DNA of 64,000 nt. Origin: Methylomonas koyamae. Its GTDB lineage: Bacteria; Pseudomonadota; Gammaproteobacteria; Methylococcales; Methylomonadaceae. The DNA is taken from NCBI RefSeq assembly GCF_006483455.1, contig NZ_PPPU01000003.1, positions 62,001-126,000 of the forward strand, read 5' to 3'. The position numbers were made by a program, and so were the translations under genes. Position 1 is the stretch's first letter, and every line of letters starts with the position of its first letter. The notes beneath the pieces were generated by a model. That model did not search any database. It was not told the origin of the DNA and worked only from the letters and a program-made list of their open reading frames with translations. Of the stretch, positions 35,801 to 44,851 are shown one piece after another.

Positions 35801-36877
35801 ATGTCCAAACCCCTGATTTACAAAGGCCGCGCCAGCATCAGCAATGCCGCCGGCCGGTTCGAGAAGCAAAGCGGCCATGCCGAGGACGACGGCTGGGGCG
35901 GCCTGGATGACGATTTGCCGCCGCTGCCGACCGAAATCGTCGTCGATAACAGCAAATCGCTGATCAACTATAACGATTCGCCGGATATTCCGTTCGACCG
36001 TTCCATCAATCCCTATCGCGGCTGCGAGCACGGCTGTATTTATTGTTTCGCCCGGCCGACCCACGCTTACCTGGGCTATTCGCCGGGCTTGGATTTCGAA
36101 ACCAAAATCCTGGTAAAACCCAATGCCGCCGCATTGTTGCGGGCAGAGCTGGGCAAGCGCAATTACCAGTGTGCGCCGTTGGCCTTGGGTACCAACACCG
36201 ATCCCTACCAGCCGCTGGAACGCCAGCAGCGCATCATGCGCGGCATATTGGAAGTGCTGGCCGAGACCCGGCATCCGGTCAGCATCGTCACCAAGTCGGC
36301 CTTGATCGAACGCGACATCGATATTTTGGCCGAGATGGCGCAACAGGGCTTGGCCTCGGTATGCCTGTCGGTCACGACCTTGGACCGGAATCTGGCCAGA
36401 ACCCTGGAGCCGCGCGCCTCGGCACCGCAACGCCGGCTGGACGCCGTGGCGCGCTTACGCGAGGCCGGCGTGCCGGTCGGGGTGATGGTGGCGCCGTTGA
36501 TTCCGGTATTGACCGACTACGAATTGGAGCGAATCGTCTCCGCCGCGCACGCGGCCGGTGCGCTCAGTGCCGAATACATTCTGCTGCGCCTGCCGCTGGA
36601 AACCGCTGAGCTGTTTGAAGAATGGCTGCGACACAACTTTCCGCTGAAAGCGGAGCACGTCATGAACCGGGTCCGCGACAGCCGCGGTGGCAAGGCCTAC
36701 GATGCCGCGTTCCATCAGCGCTTGCGCGGCAGCGGTTCTTACGCCGATCTGATTGCCCAGCGCTTTGGCTTGATCTGCAAGAAACTGGGCATGGACCGCG
36801 CCTTGCCGGCATTGCGTAGCGATGTGTTCCGCAAACCCGACCCGAGCGGGCAGCTGAGTTTCGACTTTTTCGATTGA
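35801..36877 (+). CDS. PA0069-family radical SAM protein
   Basis: A 358-residue radical SAM enzyme related to spore photoproduct lyase-like proteins. The cluster motif is CEHGCIYCF, set in INPYRGCEHGCIYCFARPTH, followed by LGTNTDPYQPLE and VTKSALIERD. This matches the PA0069 family, whose reaction is unknown. The start at 35801 is chosen for GGAG just before it and because the upstream 69 codons look like non-coding extension. A CPBP protease gene follows after nine bases. Confidence 0.87.
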   Translation: MSKPLIYKGRASISNAAGRFEKQSGHAEDDGWGGLDDDLPPLPTEIVVDNSKSLINYNDSPDIPFDRSINPYRGCEHGCIYCFARPTHAYLGYSPGLDFETKILVKPNAAALLRAELGKRNYQCAPLALGTNTDPYQPLERQQRIMRGILEVLAETRHPVSIVTKSALIERDIDILAEMAQQGLASVCLSVTTLDRNLARTLEPRASAPQRRLDAVARLREAGVPVGVMVAPLIPVLTDYELERIVSAAHAAGALSAEYILLRLPLETAELFEEWLRHNFPLKAEHVMNRVRDSRGGKAYDAAFHQRLRGSGSYADLIAQRFGLICKKLGMDRALPALRSDVFRKPDPSGQLSFDFFD

Positions 36878-36886
36878 GCCGGCTGC

Positions 36887-37765
36887 GTGGTGTTTGTAAC
36901 GCCAATTATTCTGTGGACTTACGGCCTGCTAAGCCTAGCCGTGCTGGGCTTATGGCTGCCCGGCAAGTGCTTGCTGACGCCATTGGCCTTGGCCGCGGCG
37001 ATTGCGGCCGGATTCTACGGCCGTATCCTGCAGCCGCTGGCCTTGCTCTGGCCTGTACTGTTGGCCGCCGGATTGCTGCTGGCCGAACGTGCCGCGCTGG
37101 CTAAGTTTTGGCGGACTCTGGCCTGGCTGGTCGCCCTCATCGTTGCTACCGGGTTGATATTTCATTGGTTGCCGGGCTTCGCCAATCCCAAAGTCATCGC
37201 CGATTGGCGCTTCGGTCCGGATTCGTTGCCGTATAGCAAGTATTTGAACTTCGACGGTATTTTGCTCGGCCTTTGCGTGTTGGGTTGCACACGGCACCGC
37301 CTGCGTAAGGTCGGGGAATGGCGACAACTCGGGAAACGGATGTTGCCGATTCTGTTGCTGACGACGATCGCCGTTTTAGGAGCGTCGCTGGCTTTGGCGT
37401 TTGTGCGCTGGCAAACGAAATGGAGCGAGCTGTTTTGGCTGTGGGCCTGGGGCAATTTATTGTCGACCTGTCTGGTCGAAGAAGCCTTTTTCCGGGGTTT
37501 GTTACAGCGCGGCTTGATGCGCTGGTTGAAGCGTTGGCGCCATGGCGAAAAGTGGGCGATTGTATTGGCGGCGGCTCTGTTCGGTTTGAAGCATCTGCAG
37601 GGCGGCTGGACTTACGCCGGATTGGCGACGCTGGCCGGTATCGGTTACGGCACAGCATATCAGGCCACTGGCCGCGTGGAAGCCGCGATCCTGAGCCATT
37701 TTGGCCTGAATTGTCTGCACTTTTTGCTGTTCAGCTATCCGGCACTCAGCGCGGGCGGCATTTAA
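36887..37765 (+). CDS. CPBP-family intramembrane protease
   Basis: A 292-residue protein with about eight hydrophobic segments and the Abi/CPBP motifs: EEAFFRG (Glu-Glu and Arg, near residue 204), FGLKHL and HFGLN in following helices. These are glutamate/metal-dependent intramembrane proteases related to Rce1; exosortase-fused versions exist, but no exosortase motif is seen here. The start is a GTG (36887 or 36890) with a weak ribosome site, probably coupled to the radical SAM gene. It is convergent with the gene that follows, overlapping it by four bases. Confidence 0.82.
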   Translation: MVFVTPIILWTYGLLSLAVLGLWLPGKCLLTPLALAAAIAAGFYGRILQPLALLWPVLLAAGLLLAERAALAKFWRTLAWLVALIVATGLIFHWLPGFANPKVIADWRFGPDSLPYSKYLNFDGILLGLCVLGCTRHRLRKVGEWRQLGKRMLPILLLTTIAVLGASLALAFVRWQTKWSELFWLWAWGNLLSTCLVEEAFFRGLLQRGLMRWLKRWRHGEKWAIVLAAALFGLKHLQGGWTYAGLATLAGIGYGTAYQATGRVEAAILSHFGLNCLHFLLFSYPALSAGGI

Positions 37766-38130
37766 TCCTCGCTGTCGGTTGCGGTTTTCGCCGGCAGCAA
37801 GCCTTCAGCGCGGATCATCGCTTTAAAACTTTTCATCACCGGCCGCGAGATCGCGGTTTCGGCTAGCAGGCGTTTTTCGTAGATCAGATTTTTCAGTGCT
37901 TCGTCATCGGCATTGCGAGCAGATTCGATCAGTTCGTGTACGCTATGGTCCAGCAATTGGCCGGGCAGATGTTTGATCCGGTCGTACAGCAACTCCATCA
38001 CCACTTTTTCCTGCGCCGGCATCTTGCATTTGCCGTCCAGGATTTTCAGCATCACCGTCACGGCGCAATCGATCTGAAGCGGCGATAGCGCATGCGTTGC
38101 CGCCCAAGCTGCGACATGCTTCGGCGTCAT
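37762..38130 (-). CDS. Unknown helical protein paired with a NifX-like protein
   Basis: A 122-residue, probably all-helical cytosolic protein not recognised. Two Cys lie in the segment CAVTVMLKILDGKCKMP, and the rest is rich in Leu, Lys and Ala. It starts within the last codons of the NifX-like gene (ATGA overlap at 38127-38130), so the two are translationally coupled and probably work together. By analogy with nitrogenase accessory proteins it might bind an apo-enzyme or cofactor carrier; nothing in its own sequence proves this. Confidence 0.75.
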   Translation of the reverse strand: MTPKHVAAWAATHALSPLQIDCAVTVMLKILDGKCKMPAQEKVVMELLYDRIKHLPGQLLDHSVHELIESARNADDEALKNLIYEKRLLAETAISRPVMKSFKAMIRAEGLLPAKTATDSED

Positions 38131-38489
38131 CTGATTTCCTCGCCGGCTGCGGTACGCCGGGCGTAATCCAGCAAGGATTCTTCGACCGCCGCATAGGCGT
38201 ATGCGGACACGGCGCGGACACCGATCGCGTTGACTTTCGCGGTCGGGCCGTCGCCGATGCGAGCCACGAAAACGGCGTGGCAATCCTTGATCGTGGCCAG
38301 GATGCCGGCCATCGCCGATTGGTCGGCCTGCTGGCCCAGGCAATAATTATCGACGTCGCGGGTTTCCAGGAGCCGGCAGCCGTCTTTGCCGACGCTATAG
38401 ATGCCGAATTTTTTGGCGTGGCCGAAATGTTCGTTGATCGAGATGCCGTCTTTGCTGGCAACCGCGAGTTTCAGGGTCGGTTCCAGCAT
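38127..38489 (-). CDS. NifX/NifB-C-terminal-like cofactor-binding protein
   Basis: A 120-residue protein of the dinitrogenase Fe-Mo cofactor biosynthesis family. It has the family start LKLAVASKDGISINEHFGHA and the central DCHAVFVARIGDGPTAK. The His in NEHFGHA is the conserved cofactor-contacting region. Such proteins carry Fe-S-Mo clusters between NifB, NifEN and the apo-nitrogenase, and also occur in non-nif settings. GGAG lies before the ATG. The structural nif genes are not in this window, so a nitrogenase role is likely but not shown. Confidence 0.86.
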   Translation of the reverse strand: MLEPTLKLAVASKDGISINEHFGHAKKFGIYSVGKDGCRLLETRDVDNYCLGQQADQSAMAGILATIKDCHAVFVARIGDGPTAKVNAIGVRAVSAYAYAAVEESLLDYARRTAAGEEIR

Positions 38490-38731
38490 AGTCCTGACTC
38501 CGGAATTGGTCGTCCGGCTATGGCCGAATGGAAAGCAGCGAATTTCGGTTTCATCGTGGCAAAAGTGGTGGCTGTCAGGACTTGACTAGCAAGTCCGATA
38601 CCAGACGTACAACCCCGGTTGGCAGCGGGCTGCGGCTGTAGCGGGAGATTGGGTTGTCGGGTTTGCGACAGGTCTAAACCGACAAATCGGCGCTACGTTG
38701 CGACTGGCGCACATGGGTATGCTGCCGGCAG

Positions 38732-39442
38732 TTAGTCGCCGCCGCCTCCGCAACCGCCGCCGCAGCCGCCGGAATCGCCATCCCCGCCAATGTCGCCGCT
38801 GCCGCTATGGTCGCCGAAGCCGTCGGTGTCGCCGTCGAAACTGCTGTCGGCGAAGTCGGCGCCGCAATAGGGCGTGCCGCTACGGCCGCCGCCGCCGCCG
38901 CGGGCGATCTGGCCGCAGCAATCGGCGACGTAGCTGAAACCGTCGGCGATCTGCAATTTGCTGTCCAGAGCAAACAGGAGCGGTAGCCGGCTGGGTTTTC
39001 TCGGGTTGATGTTTTCCTCGCGGCAGCATTGCCACCAGACCCGGCGCAGGCCGGCATTGCTGCGGCGGTTCCGGCTTAACACCACGGCCGGCGTATGGTG
39101 CAGAAAGCCGCCGAAGGCTTGGCGGCAGAATTGCTGGTAATGCCGGGTATACAAAATGAACTCGTGCCACAAGTCGTCGGCCAGTTGCGACGGCATCGAC
39201 ACGAAGTTACCGCCGCCATGCAGATAGGCCAGAAAAAACTGGCGCAAGGCGCGGGCGGTCAATTCACAGTCCTTGCGTGTCAATTGCGGCCGGCGCTTTT
39301 GCAATTTTTCGAATAGTCCGGCAGGGAAGGCGTAGCGGCGGATGAAATCGGCGCGGGCGGCGCGGCGCCAGTGCTGCCATAACCAGAGCAGCACCGCACT
39401 GAGTATGGCTATCAGGATCAGTAGCGCAGTTTGGCTGGCCAT
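38732..39442 (-). CDS. Glycine-rich domain-containing (GRDP-like) membrane protein
   Basis: A 236-residue protein with one N-terminal TM (residues 5-22), a middle domain with FVSMPSQLADDLWHEFILY and TRHYQQFCRQAFGGFLHHTP, matching GRDP-like/DUF1399 proteins, and a C-terminal tail of about 65 residues rich in Gly, Asp, Ser and Cys (starting after CCGQIARGGGGG). Two Cys pairs occur in the middle. AGAGGA precedes the ATG, nine bases after the DUF6513 gene stop, so it is the third gene of the H4MPT-type unit. The function is unknown. Confidence 0.77.
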   Translation of the reverse strand: MASQTALLILIAILSAVLLWLWQHWRRAARADFIRRYAFPAGLFEKLQKRRPQLTRKDCELTARALRQFFLAYLHGGGNFVSMPSQLADDLWHEFILYTRHYQQFCRQAFGGFLHHTPAVVLSRNRRSNAGLRRVWWQCCREENINPRKPSRLPLLFALDSKLQIADGFSYVADCCGQIARGGGGGRSGTPYCGADFADSSFDGDTDGFGDHSGSGDIGGDGDSGGCGGGCGGGGD

Positions 39443-39451
39443 TGCATCCTC

Positions 39452-40846
39452 TTAGTCCTCGTGTTTTTTCAGCGTGCTGCCGGCCGGTTTGAAGGTGTGC
39501 AAGTCCACGGTCGGCTCGGTGCCCTGCGCGGCGCAACCCCAGCTTAAGGCTTGGTCCTGGGTGAAACGCTTGCCCAGTTGCCAGGCGATTTCGGCACGCG
39601 CCAATTCGACGCCCAGATAGAAAGCGTGGCCGCCGTCGGTTTCGACCTGCAGTTTCGGGTACAGATCGAACGGGTCGGTGGCGCTGTGGAGGCCGTCGCG
39701 GTTGAAAATGTGGATGCCGTCGCTGCTGACCTGGATCCGGTAGCTGGGGTCTTTGATTTGCGCCGCCAGACTTTCGACTTCTTCGCGGCTGTTCAGAAAC
39801 GGCGCAGTCTCGTGCACCGTCATCAAGTCCGGGCTGATGTGTTTGGGCAGCGTGTTGTGCTGTTTGGCGGCATACATCATGCGCCGGGCCACGTCGGCTT
39901 CCTTGATCGCCCGCCGTGCGTGTTTGCTGACTTCCGTTGCCAGAATGTGGTTGATGTTCAGTTCCGAGCAAATGCCCAGCAGCACCGCATTAATACCGGA
40001 GGTATCGGCGTGGGTCAGTTCGGTCAGGTTGCCGACGCCCATCATCATTTCGATGTCCGGGTAGCGTTGGCGGAACCGGTAATTGCGGACAATGGACTCG
40101 GTAAAGCCGAAATGGATCGGGTCCAGGATCGGGTCGACGATGAAGGCGCGGTTTTTGGCGCTCAAGGTCTCGATGGCTTGATCCAATGTATCCAAGTCGC
40201 CGTGGACTTCCGGAATCAGAATCGGCGTTGCCGCCACTTCGTCGGCAATCCACAGACTCTTATTGGTCAGGCTCAGCAGGTAATCGGCACCGGCCTTGCC
40301 GCCGGCCAGCAGGTCGGCGTCTTCCAGCGAGTCGATGCTGACGCTAAAGCCTTCCTGCTTCAACGTTTTGATGCAATCGGCCAGATGCGGAAACGGCGTG
40401 CCGGGTAGACAGCCGATATCGATTACGTCGGCACCGTTGGCTTTGTAGTAATGCGCGCGCTCGACCACCGCGTCGACGCCGATATTCGGCGCATCGGTGA
40501 TCTCGGCGAAGATTTTGGTTTGGTATTGGCTCAGGTCGTAATGGTGCGCAGCCATGCCGAAGTGTTGCGGCAAGTCCTTGATCTCTTCCGGGCCGCGTTC
40601 GACTGGAATGCCGTAATGCCGGGACAGCATGTCCAGATCGCCGCGGCAGCGGCCCGGTATCACGATGCGGTCGGCGCCGCCGGTGTCGGTTAGCCGGCGG
40701 GCGATCATTTCCGCGGTGATCAGTGCCGCCACCGTCACGCCCATCACATGCACCTTGTAATAAAAATCGGGCTGCATTTTTTCCAGCACCTGGCGGACCT
40801 GTTTTTCGGCCAGGCGGCCGGTGATGAACAGGATTTTTTCGCTCAT
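39452..40846 (-). CDS. DUF6513 dihydropteroate synthase-related protein (H4MPT synthesis)
   Basis: A 464-residue protein. The N-terminal part (about 1-140, KILFITGRLAEKQVRQVLEK) is DUF6513; the C-terminal part is a pterin-binding TIM barrel like dihydropteroate synthase (ANGADVIDIGCLPGTPFP, GFSVSIDSLEDADLLAGGK, FIVDPILDPIHFGF, MMMGVGNLTELTHADTSG). In methylotrophs and methanogens this protein belongs to the gene set for tetrahydromethanopterin, the C1 carrier of formaldehyde oxidation. It overlaps the flavoprotein gene by four bases. Confidence 0.85.
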   Translation of the reverse strand: MSEKILFITGRLAEKQVRQVLEKMQPDFYYKVHVMGVTVAALITAEMIARRLTDTGGADRIVIPGRCRGDLDMLSRHYGIPVERGPEEIKDLPQHFGMAAHHYDLSQYQTKIFAEITDAPNIGVDAVVERAHYYKANGADVIDIGCLPGTPFPHLADCIKTLKQEGFSVSIDSLEDADLLAGGKAGADYLLSLTNKSLWIADEVAATPILIPEVHGDLDTLDQAIETLSAKNRAFIVDPILDPIHFGFTESIVRNYRFRQRYPDIEMMMGVGNLTELTHADTSGINAVLLGICSELNINHILATEVSKHARRAIKEADVARRMMYAAKQHNTLPKHISPDLMTVHETAPFLNSREEVESLAAQIKDPSYRIQVSSDGIHIFNRDGLHSATDPFDLYPKLQVETDGGHAFYLGVELARAEIAWQLGKRFTQDQALSWGCAAQGTEPTVDLHTFKPAGSTLKKHED

Positions 40847-41379
40847 AGTCCGGCCAGGCGGGTGTTTACCGCCAGGATCAGTTGTTCGACGTCGTCCACG
40901 ACTTGGGTGTAGGGAAAGCTGCGAATTTTATCGGTGGCCTCCAGGTCGACCGGGCGCGGATAGACCATGAATTTTTTCTTGCCCGGCGCGGTGGTCTCGA
41001 TCTCCGGCGCGGTATCGCACGGGTAGACGATGCTGGGGACCCGACATTTGCCGGCTTGCGAGTACAAATTGGTCACCAGCGAATCGGCGATGCCCAGCAC
41101 GCATTTGGCGATGGTGTTGGAGGTGGTCGGCGCCATGACGAAGGTGTGGTAATAGCCTTTGTAAAACAGCCCTACCGGCGGCGCCGAAGCCGCTTTGTCC
41201 CGATAAATCGGCATCTTGGCGCGGATATCGTCCAGTTTGATGCCGTACATTTTCAGTACTTCCTCGCCGGCCTGGCTCAGGTAAAGATCGACGTTATCCA
41301 ACGTCAGCATGAAGTCGAGACATTCTTCGATGTAATGTCCGGAGCCGGTGATAGCCCAGGCAAGGCGTGGCGTGGTCAT
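40843..41379 (-). CDS. DmrB/AfpA-like flavoprotein (H4MPT synthesis)
   Basis: A 178-residue flavoprotein of the Dfp/UbiX-like fold. It begins LAWAITGSGHYIEECLDFML (phosphate loop) and has the FMN-contacting TFVMAPTTSNTIAKCVLGIADSL core. Relatives include archaeoflavoprotein AfpA and dihydromethanopterin reductase DmrB, which makes the last reduction to tetrahydromethanopterin in methylotrophic proteobacteria. Overlap with the DUF6513 gene supports that role. It is the first gene of the three-gene unit. The exact substrate is by analogy. Confidence 0.82.
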   Translation of the reverse strand: MTTPRLAWAITGSGHYIEECLDFMLTLDNVDLYLSQAGEEVLKMYGIKLDDIRAKMPIYRDKAASAPPVGLFYKGYYHTFVMAPTTSNTIAKCVLGIADSLVTNLYSQAGKCRVPSIVYPCDTAPEIETTAPGKKKFMVYPRPVDLEATDKIRSFPYTQVVDDVEQLILAVNTRLAGL

Positions 41380-41586
41380 GGCGTTTCGGTTAGTTTTCAG
41401 GTCGCGGCATTATACGTGAAGACTCGCGGCAAATGCCGCCGAGGCCGAGTGGGTTCCGACCGGCCGCCGCCGCTATTTTCGCCGCGCCTTTTAGTTGCTT
41501 GGGATTTGTAGGATAAGGCGTACAATGCCGAGCCGAATTGTCAGGATATTTCTCCCAGCCGCTATCGTTTCGTTTGCCGTTTCATT

Positions 41587-43203
41587 ATGGATAGTCAGAT
41601 TACTCAATTGCAGGATACAAACGTTCTTCGAAAAACGCCGCACGTCCTGGTATTCGCCAGTGGCACGAGCGGGGTCGGCAAGTCCAGTTTGGTGGCTAAT
41701 CTGGCCGCGGCAATGGCCGCCCGCGGCCTCGGTGTCTGCATCATCGACGCCGATACCGGGCTTTCCAATATCAATTCCGTGCTGGGCTTGCGACCGGCGT
41801 TCAACCTGGAGCAACTGGCCCGCGGCGAACGTAGTCTGGCCGAGGCGGTGATCAAAACCAGTGACGGTGTAGCGGTGTTGCCCGGCGCGCAAGCGCTGAT
41901 GAGCAAGCCGTTGGCGGCGGAGCAGCACTCGCAGCTGGAACGGGTAGTGCGGGAACTGGAAGGCCAATACGATTATTTTTTGATTGACGTCCCGGCGGCA
42001 CTGACCGACAAGGTATTGCAATTAATCGAGGCGGCCAGATACGCATTTTTGTTAGTCAGTGCCGATCCGGCCGCGTTAACCGACGGCTTTTCCCTGCTGA
42101 AAGCCTTGAATGCCAGAAACTACCGCGGCAGTTTGCGCGTGGTGGTCAATCAGGCGCTGGATTATCCGGCGGCGACCGAAACTTACCGCCGGTTTGCCGC
42201 GGTCGCCGAAAAGTGTCTGAAACAGAAGGTCGAGTACGGCGGTTTCGTGGTTCGCGACGACAATGTCTCCAAAGCGGTGGCTTTGCAGATGACCGTGATC
42301 GACTTGGCGGCCGGTTCGCCGGCCAGCCGCTGTTTGTTCTCGTTAGCCGATAATATCGTCAAACATATCGGCAGCGATCCTAATGCTCCCGGTTTGACCG
42401 ACTATTGGCTGCGGATGCTGACCGCCGCCGATGCCGCGCCGACGGCCGAGCCCGCAGTAACGGCGGGATATGCGGAACCGGGGCCGGACATTCGCAGTGA
42501 GGTCCGTACACAAACACCGGCTGTCGCCAGTGATACGCCGCAGCGCTTGCTTGCGGACATCAGACGCCAAGTTTTGGACCAGCCGGCACTGGAGCGGTTT
42601 ACCGGCGATTTCGTCGAAGCGTATTGCGAGCAGTTCGGCACCTTTCCGGCCGCGTTCAAGGCACTGTTTTACCGTTGGCTGGAAACCGAAAACTATGCCG
42701 CGCCGCGCCTGCTGGAACTGGCGTCGACTCTGGAGGCGTTATATGCGATGCGCCATCAAACGCCAATGTACAAGCTGTCTGAAGCAGTGGCGCGCTTGGC
42801 GGCCCAGGTGCAGGGACAGCCGGAACAGCACCAGGATGCGATCGAACAACTGCGCGCCGCGTTCCGGCAGGCTTACCATCGCGACGCGTTCGATGCCGAA
42901 CAGGCGGTATTGGCCAGCGTCGGCAGCGACGAATTCACCGAACAGCGGTTTGAAGAATTGCTGCAAAAATTGCGCGACGCCTTTCACGCCCGCTTCAATC
43001 GTCCTTACCAAAGCCAACCCGAATTATTGCTCAATTCGACGCTGGAGGCTTTGGATACGATGGCGGTTGACCAACAAAACCTGCAGGACGAAATCGCGAT
43101 GTTGATGCACGGATTCCAGTTGTTGGCATCGCGCCGCGAAAAACTCTCCATCGCCATCAAAACCTTGTTAAACCCTGGGCTTGGCGGTGTGGCACGTCCT
43201 TAA
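41587..43203 (+). CDS. FlhG/MinD-like ATPase with extra C-terminal domain
   Basis: A 538-residue protein. The first 270 residues are a SIMIBI ATPase of the MinD/FlhG type: FASGTSGVGKSSLVANLAAA (P-loop), IIDADTGLSNINSVLG (switch I), YFLIDVPAAL (switch II) and VVVNQAL. The classical KGGVGKT loop is altered to GTSGVGKS, so the signature Lys is absent. A Pro/Ala/Glu linker (about 280-325) leads to a helical domain of about 210 residues with repeated FxxxYxxxF-like patterns, not recognised. No flagellar, minCE or pilus genes are near. It may position an unknown envelope complex. Confidence 0.75.
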   Translation: MDSQITQLQDTNVLRKTPHVLVFASGTSGVGKSSLVANLAAAMAARGLGVCIIDADTGLSNINSVLGLRPAFNLEQLARGERSLAEAVIKTSDGVAVLPGAQALMSKPLAAEQHSQLERVVRELEGQYDYFLIDVPAALTDKVLQLIEAARYAFLLVSADPAALTDGFSLLKALNARNYRGSLRVVVNQALDYPAATETYRRFAAVAEKCLKQKVEYGGFVVRDDNVSKAVALQMTVIDLAAGSPASRCLFSLADNIVKHIGSDPNAPGLTDYWLRMLTAADAAPTAEPAVTAGYAEPGPDIRSEVRTQTPAVASDTPQRLLADIRRQVLDQPALERFTGDFVEAYCEQFGTFPAAFKALFYRWLETENYAAPRLLELASTLEALYAMRHQTPMYKLSEAVARLAAQVQGQPEQHQDAIEQLRAAFRQAYHRDAFDAEQAVLASVGSDEFTEQRFEELLQKLRDAFHARFNRPYQSQPELLLNSTLEALDTMAVDQQNLQDEIAMLMHGFQLLASRREKLSIAIKTLLNPGLGGVARP

Positions 43204-43679
43204 ATAGGCTCAGGGCAAGCGGTATTCAAGGCCTGGGTTAGTAGTTCGCGCATCCAAGTGCGCCTGAATTCTGCGTCCATGACGGCAGAAAATTGGGTTA
43301 TATCCCATGCCGTTAAGGCATTTCGACTATCTCTGTAGATTTCGCGTTAGAAATCAATCGCATAAGCAGCAGGCTTCCCCAATAAAATCGCGTCATATCA
43401 CGCGCTAGATATTTTTGCCGCTGAAACTGCGCTGAGGCAGCGAGAGCCGGTTAGCGCTGTTCCGGAAAATAAATTATAAAAACAACGCTTTGCCTGGATT
43501 TTCCGGGGCCGGAAGCGGTTCGGGTCGCGCTGGGTTCCAACTCATGCTCGAATATTGTGGCCTGATCATTGCTGTTAGAACGCAACATTGCTCAGCTTCC
43601 CGTCCTATCGACACATCAGGCTCTTCAGTGTCGATCCATTTAGCTTCTACCTTTTCGCTTGCCAATCCAGGAATTAGCC
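43204..43679. other. 476-base intergenic region
   Basis: It lies before the STN/HEAT-repeat gene. Only short frames with no ribosome site or family resemblance run through it. No clear promoter pair, terminator or repeat was found, although the promoter of the following gene should be here. Confidence 0.5.
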
Positions 43680-44612
43680 ATGATCAGACTTTACCGAAAA
43701 ACCGTCGGCCGCGTTGCCGCCACAATACGACTCGCTCCACCGTTCGCTTGCCGCGCGATGCCGGTCTCCTTGGTGTTGTCAGCTGCTGCAATTCAACCGG
43801 CGGCAGCCGCTACCGCGCCCGTCGGCACTACGGGCAAGTCAGAAAGCCATCAGGCCGTGGAATTGGTTATCGGCAAAACTCCAGGCAGTCTGTTGCAGCT
43901 CAATGTTCGACAAGCCGCATTGGCCGACATCGTCAAGGAAATCGCCGCTAAAACCAAAACCGAAATCCACTACACGGTACTCCCGGAGGCGCCGGTCACC
44001 GCCACCTGTATTGCCGATAAAGTGCAAGCGTTGTTGGAATGTCTGGTCGGCAAGCAAATCGGCGTCGTCAGCCAAAAACCGGAAGGCGCCAGCCGGGAAC
44101 AAGTCTGGCTGCTCGGCTCCAGCATGAGCGGTTGCCCGGCCGCGACCGCCAAGGTCGCTGTATCCGAACAAGATGCTACGCCGGAAATCCAACCCACACC
44201 GGCACAACAGGCCGCGCTTGATCGCGCTCAGCGCGAACACACCGAAACGATGCTAAAGCAAGCCAGATCCAAGGATCCGTCCCAGCGCGCTGAGGCCCTG
44301 CTGAATTTAGGGTCGACCGGTACCAAAGCGGATCCTAACGTCCGGCAAGCCTTGGAAGACGCCATTAACGACAAAAGCCCCGGTATCCGGGCGCAAGCGG
44401 TCAGCGCGCTGGCGGCTTACGACGAAGACGGTGCCGAGCAAGTGCTGAATCGAGCGTTGGACGACAAAGACATGGAAGTGCGCCTGGCGGCGGTCGATCG
44501 TGCCGCCGGCAATCAAGCCATCCTGGAGCGAGCCGCGACCGACAGTAATCCGACGGTGGCCGGCTACGCGGCCGCTAAATTGGCGGAACTCGCCCGTACC
44601 CACGGTCAATAG
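43680..44612 (+). CDS. Exported protein with STN-like and HEAT-repeat domains
   Basis: A 310-residue protein with a long signal peptide (about residues 1-43, ending AAAA). Residues 60-145 resemble the secretin/TonB short N-terminal (STN) fold: LLQLNVRQAALADIVKEIAA, EIHYTVLPEAPVTATC, LECLVGKQIGVV. After a polar helix, three to four HEAT-type repeats follow (PNVRQALEDAINDKSPGIRA, AEQVLNRALDDKDMEVRLAA, LERAATDSNPTVAGYAAAKL). AGGA precedes the ATG at 43680. It stands before two small secreted genes. It could be a periplasmic scaffold; the partner is not known. Confidence 0.76.
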   Translation: MIRLYRKTVGRVAATIRLAPPFACRAMPVSLVLSAAAIQPAAAATAPVGTTGKSESHQAVELVIGKTPGSLLQLNVRQAALADIVKEIAAKTKTEIHYTVLPEAPVTATCIADKVQALLECLVGKQIGVVSQKPEGASREQVWLLGSSMSGCPAATAKVAVSEQDATPEIQPTPAQQAALDRAQREHTETMLKQARSKDPSQRAEALLNLGSTGTKADPNVRQALEDAINDKSPGIRAQAVSALAAYDEDGAEQVLNRALDDKDMEVRLAAVDRAAGNQAILERAATDSNPTVAGYAAAKLAELARTHGQ

Positions 44613-44851
44613 CGTGCGCCTGGGAGCTGAACTGCATTTGAGATGGTGCGGATAGCCGTCCGCGCGATGAAACTGCTTTTTGAACACGGCATGCGCCGAT
44701 TCGCCGCTCTAGGGCGATCGGTCCAGCCGCGATGGCTTCCGTCCGCCGCGGTAACGGCAAACGGAAGCGCAAACAGGCCGCAACCGGCTGAAACGGTGAC
44801 GGCCGAAGCCGGTGTCGGGATTGCCCCGCCGCCGGTTTTTTCTAACGCAAG

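Noticed and set aside
35519-36430. A 303-codon open frame on the minus strand.
   Set aside because: It is antisense to the radical SAM gene, whose cluster motif and length are clear. It has no family resemblance and no ribosome site; GC-rich codons keep the antisense frame open.
39551-40408. A 285-codon open frame on the plus strand.
   Set aside because: It is antisense to the DUF6513 gene and has a repetitive Val/Asp/Gln/Phe composition typical of antisense frames.
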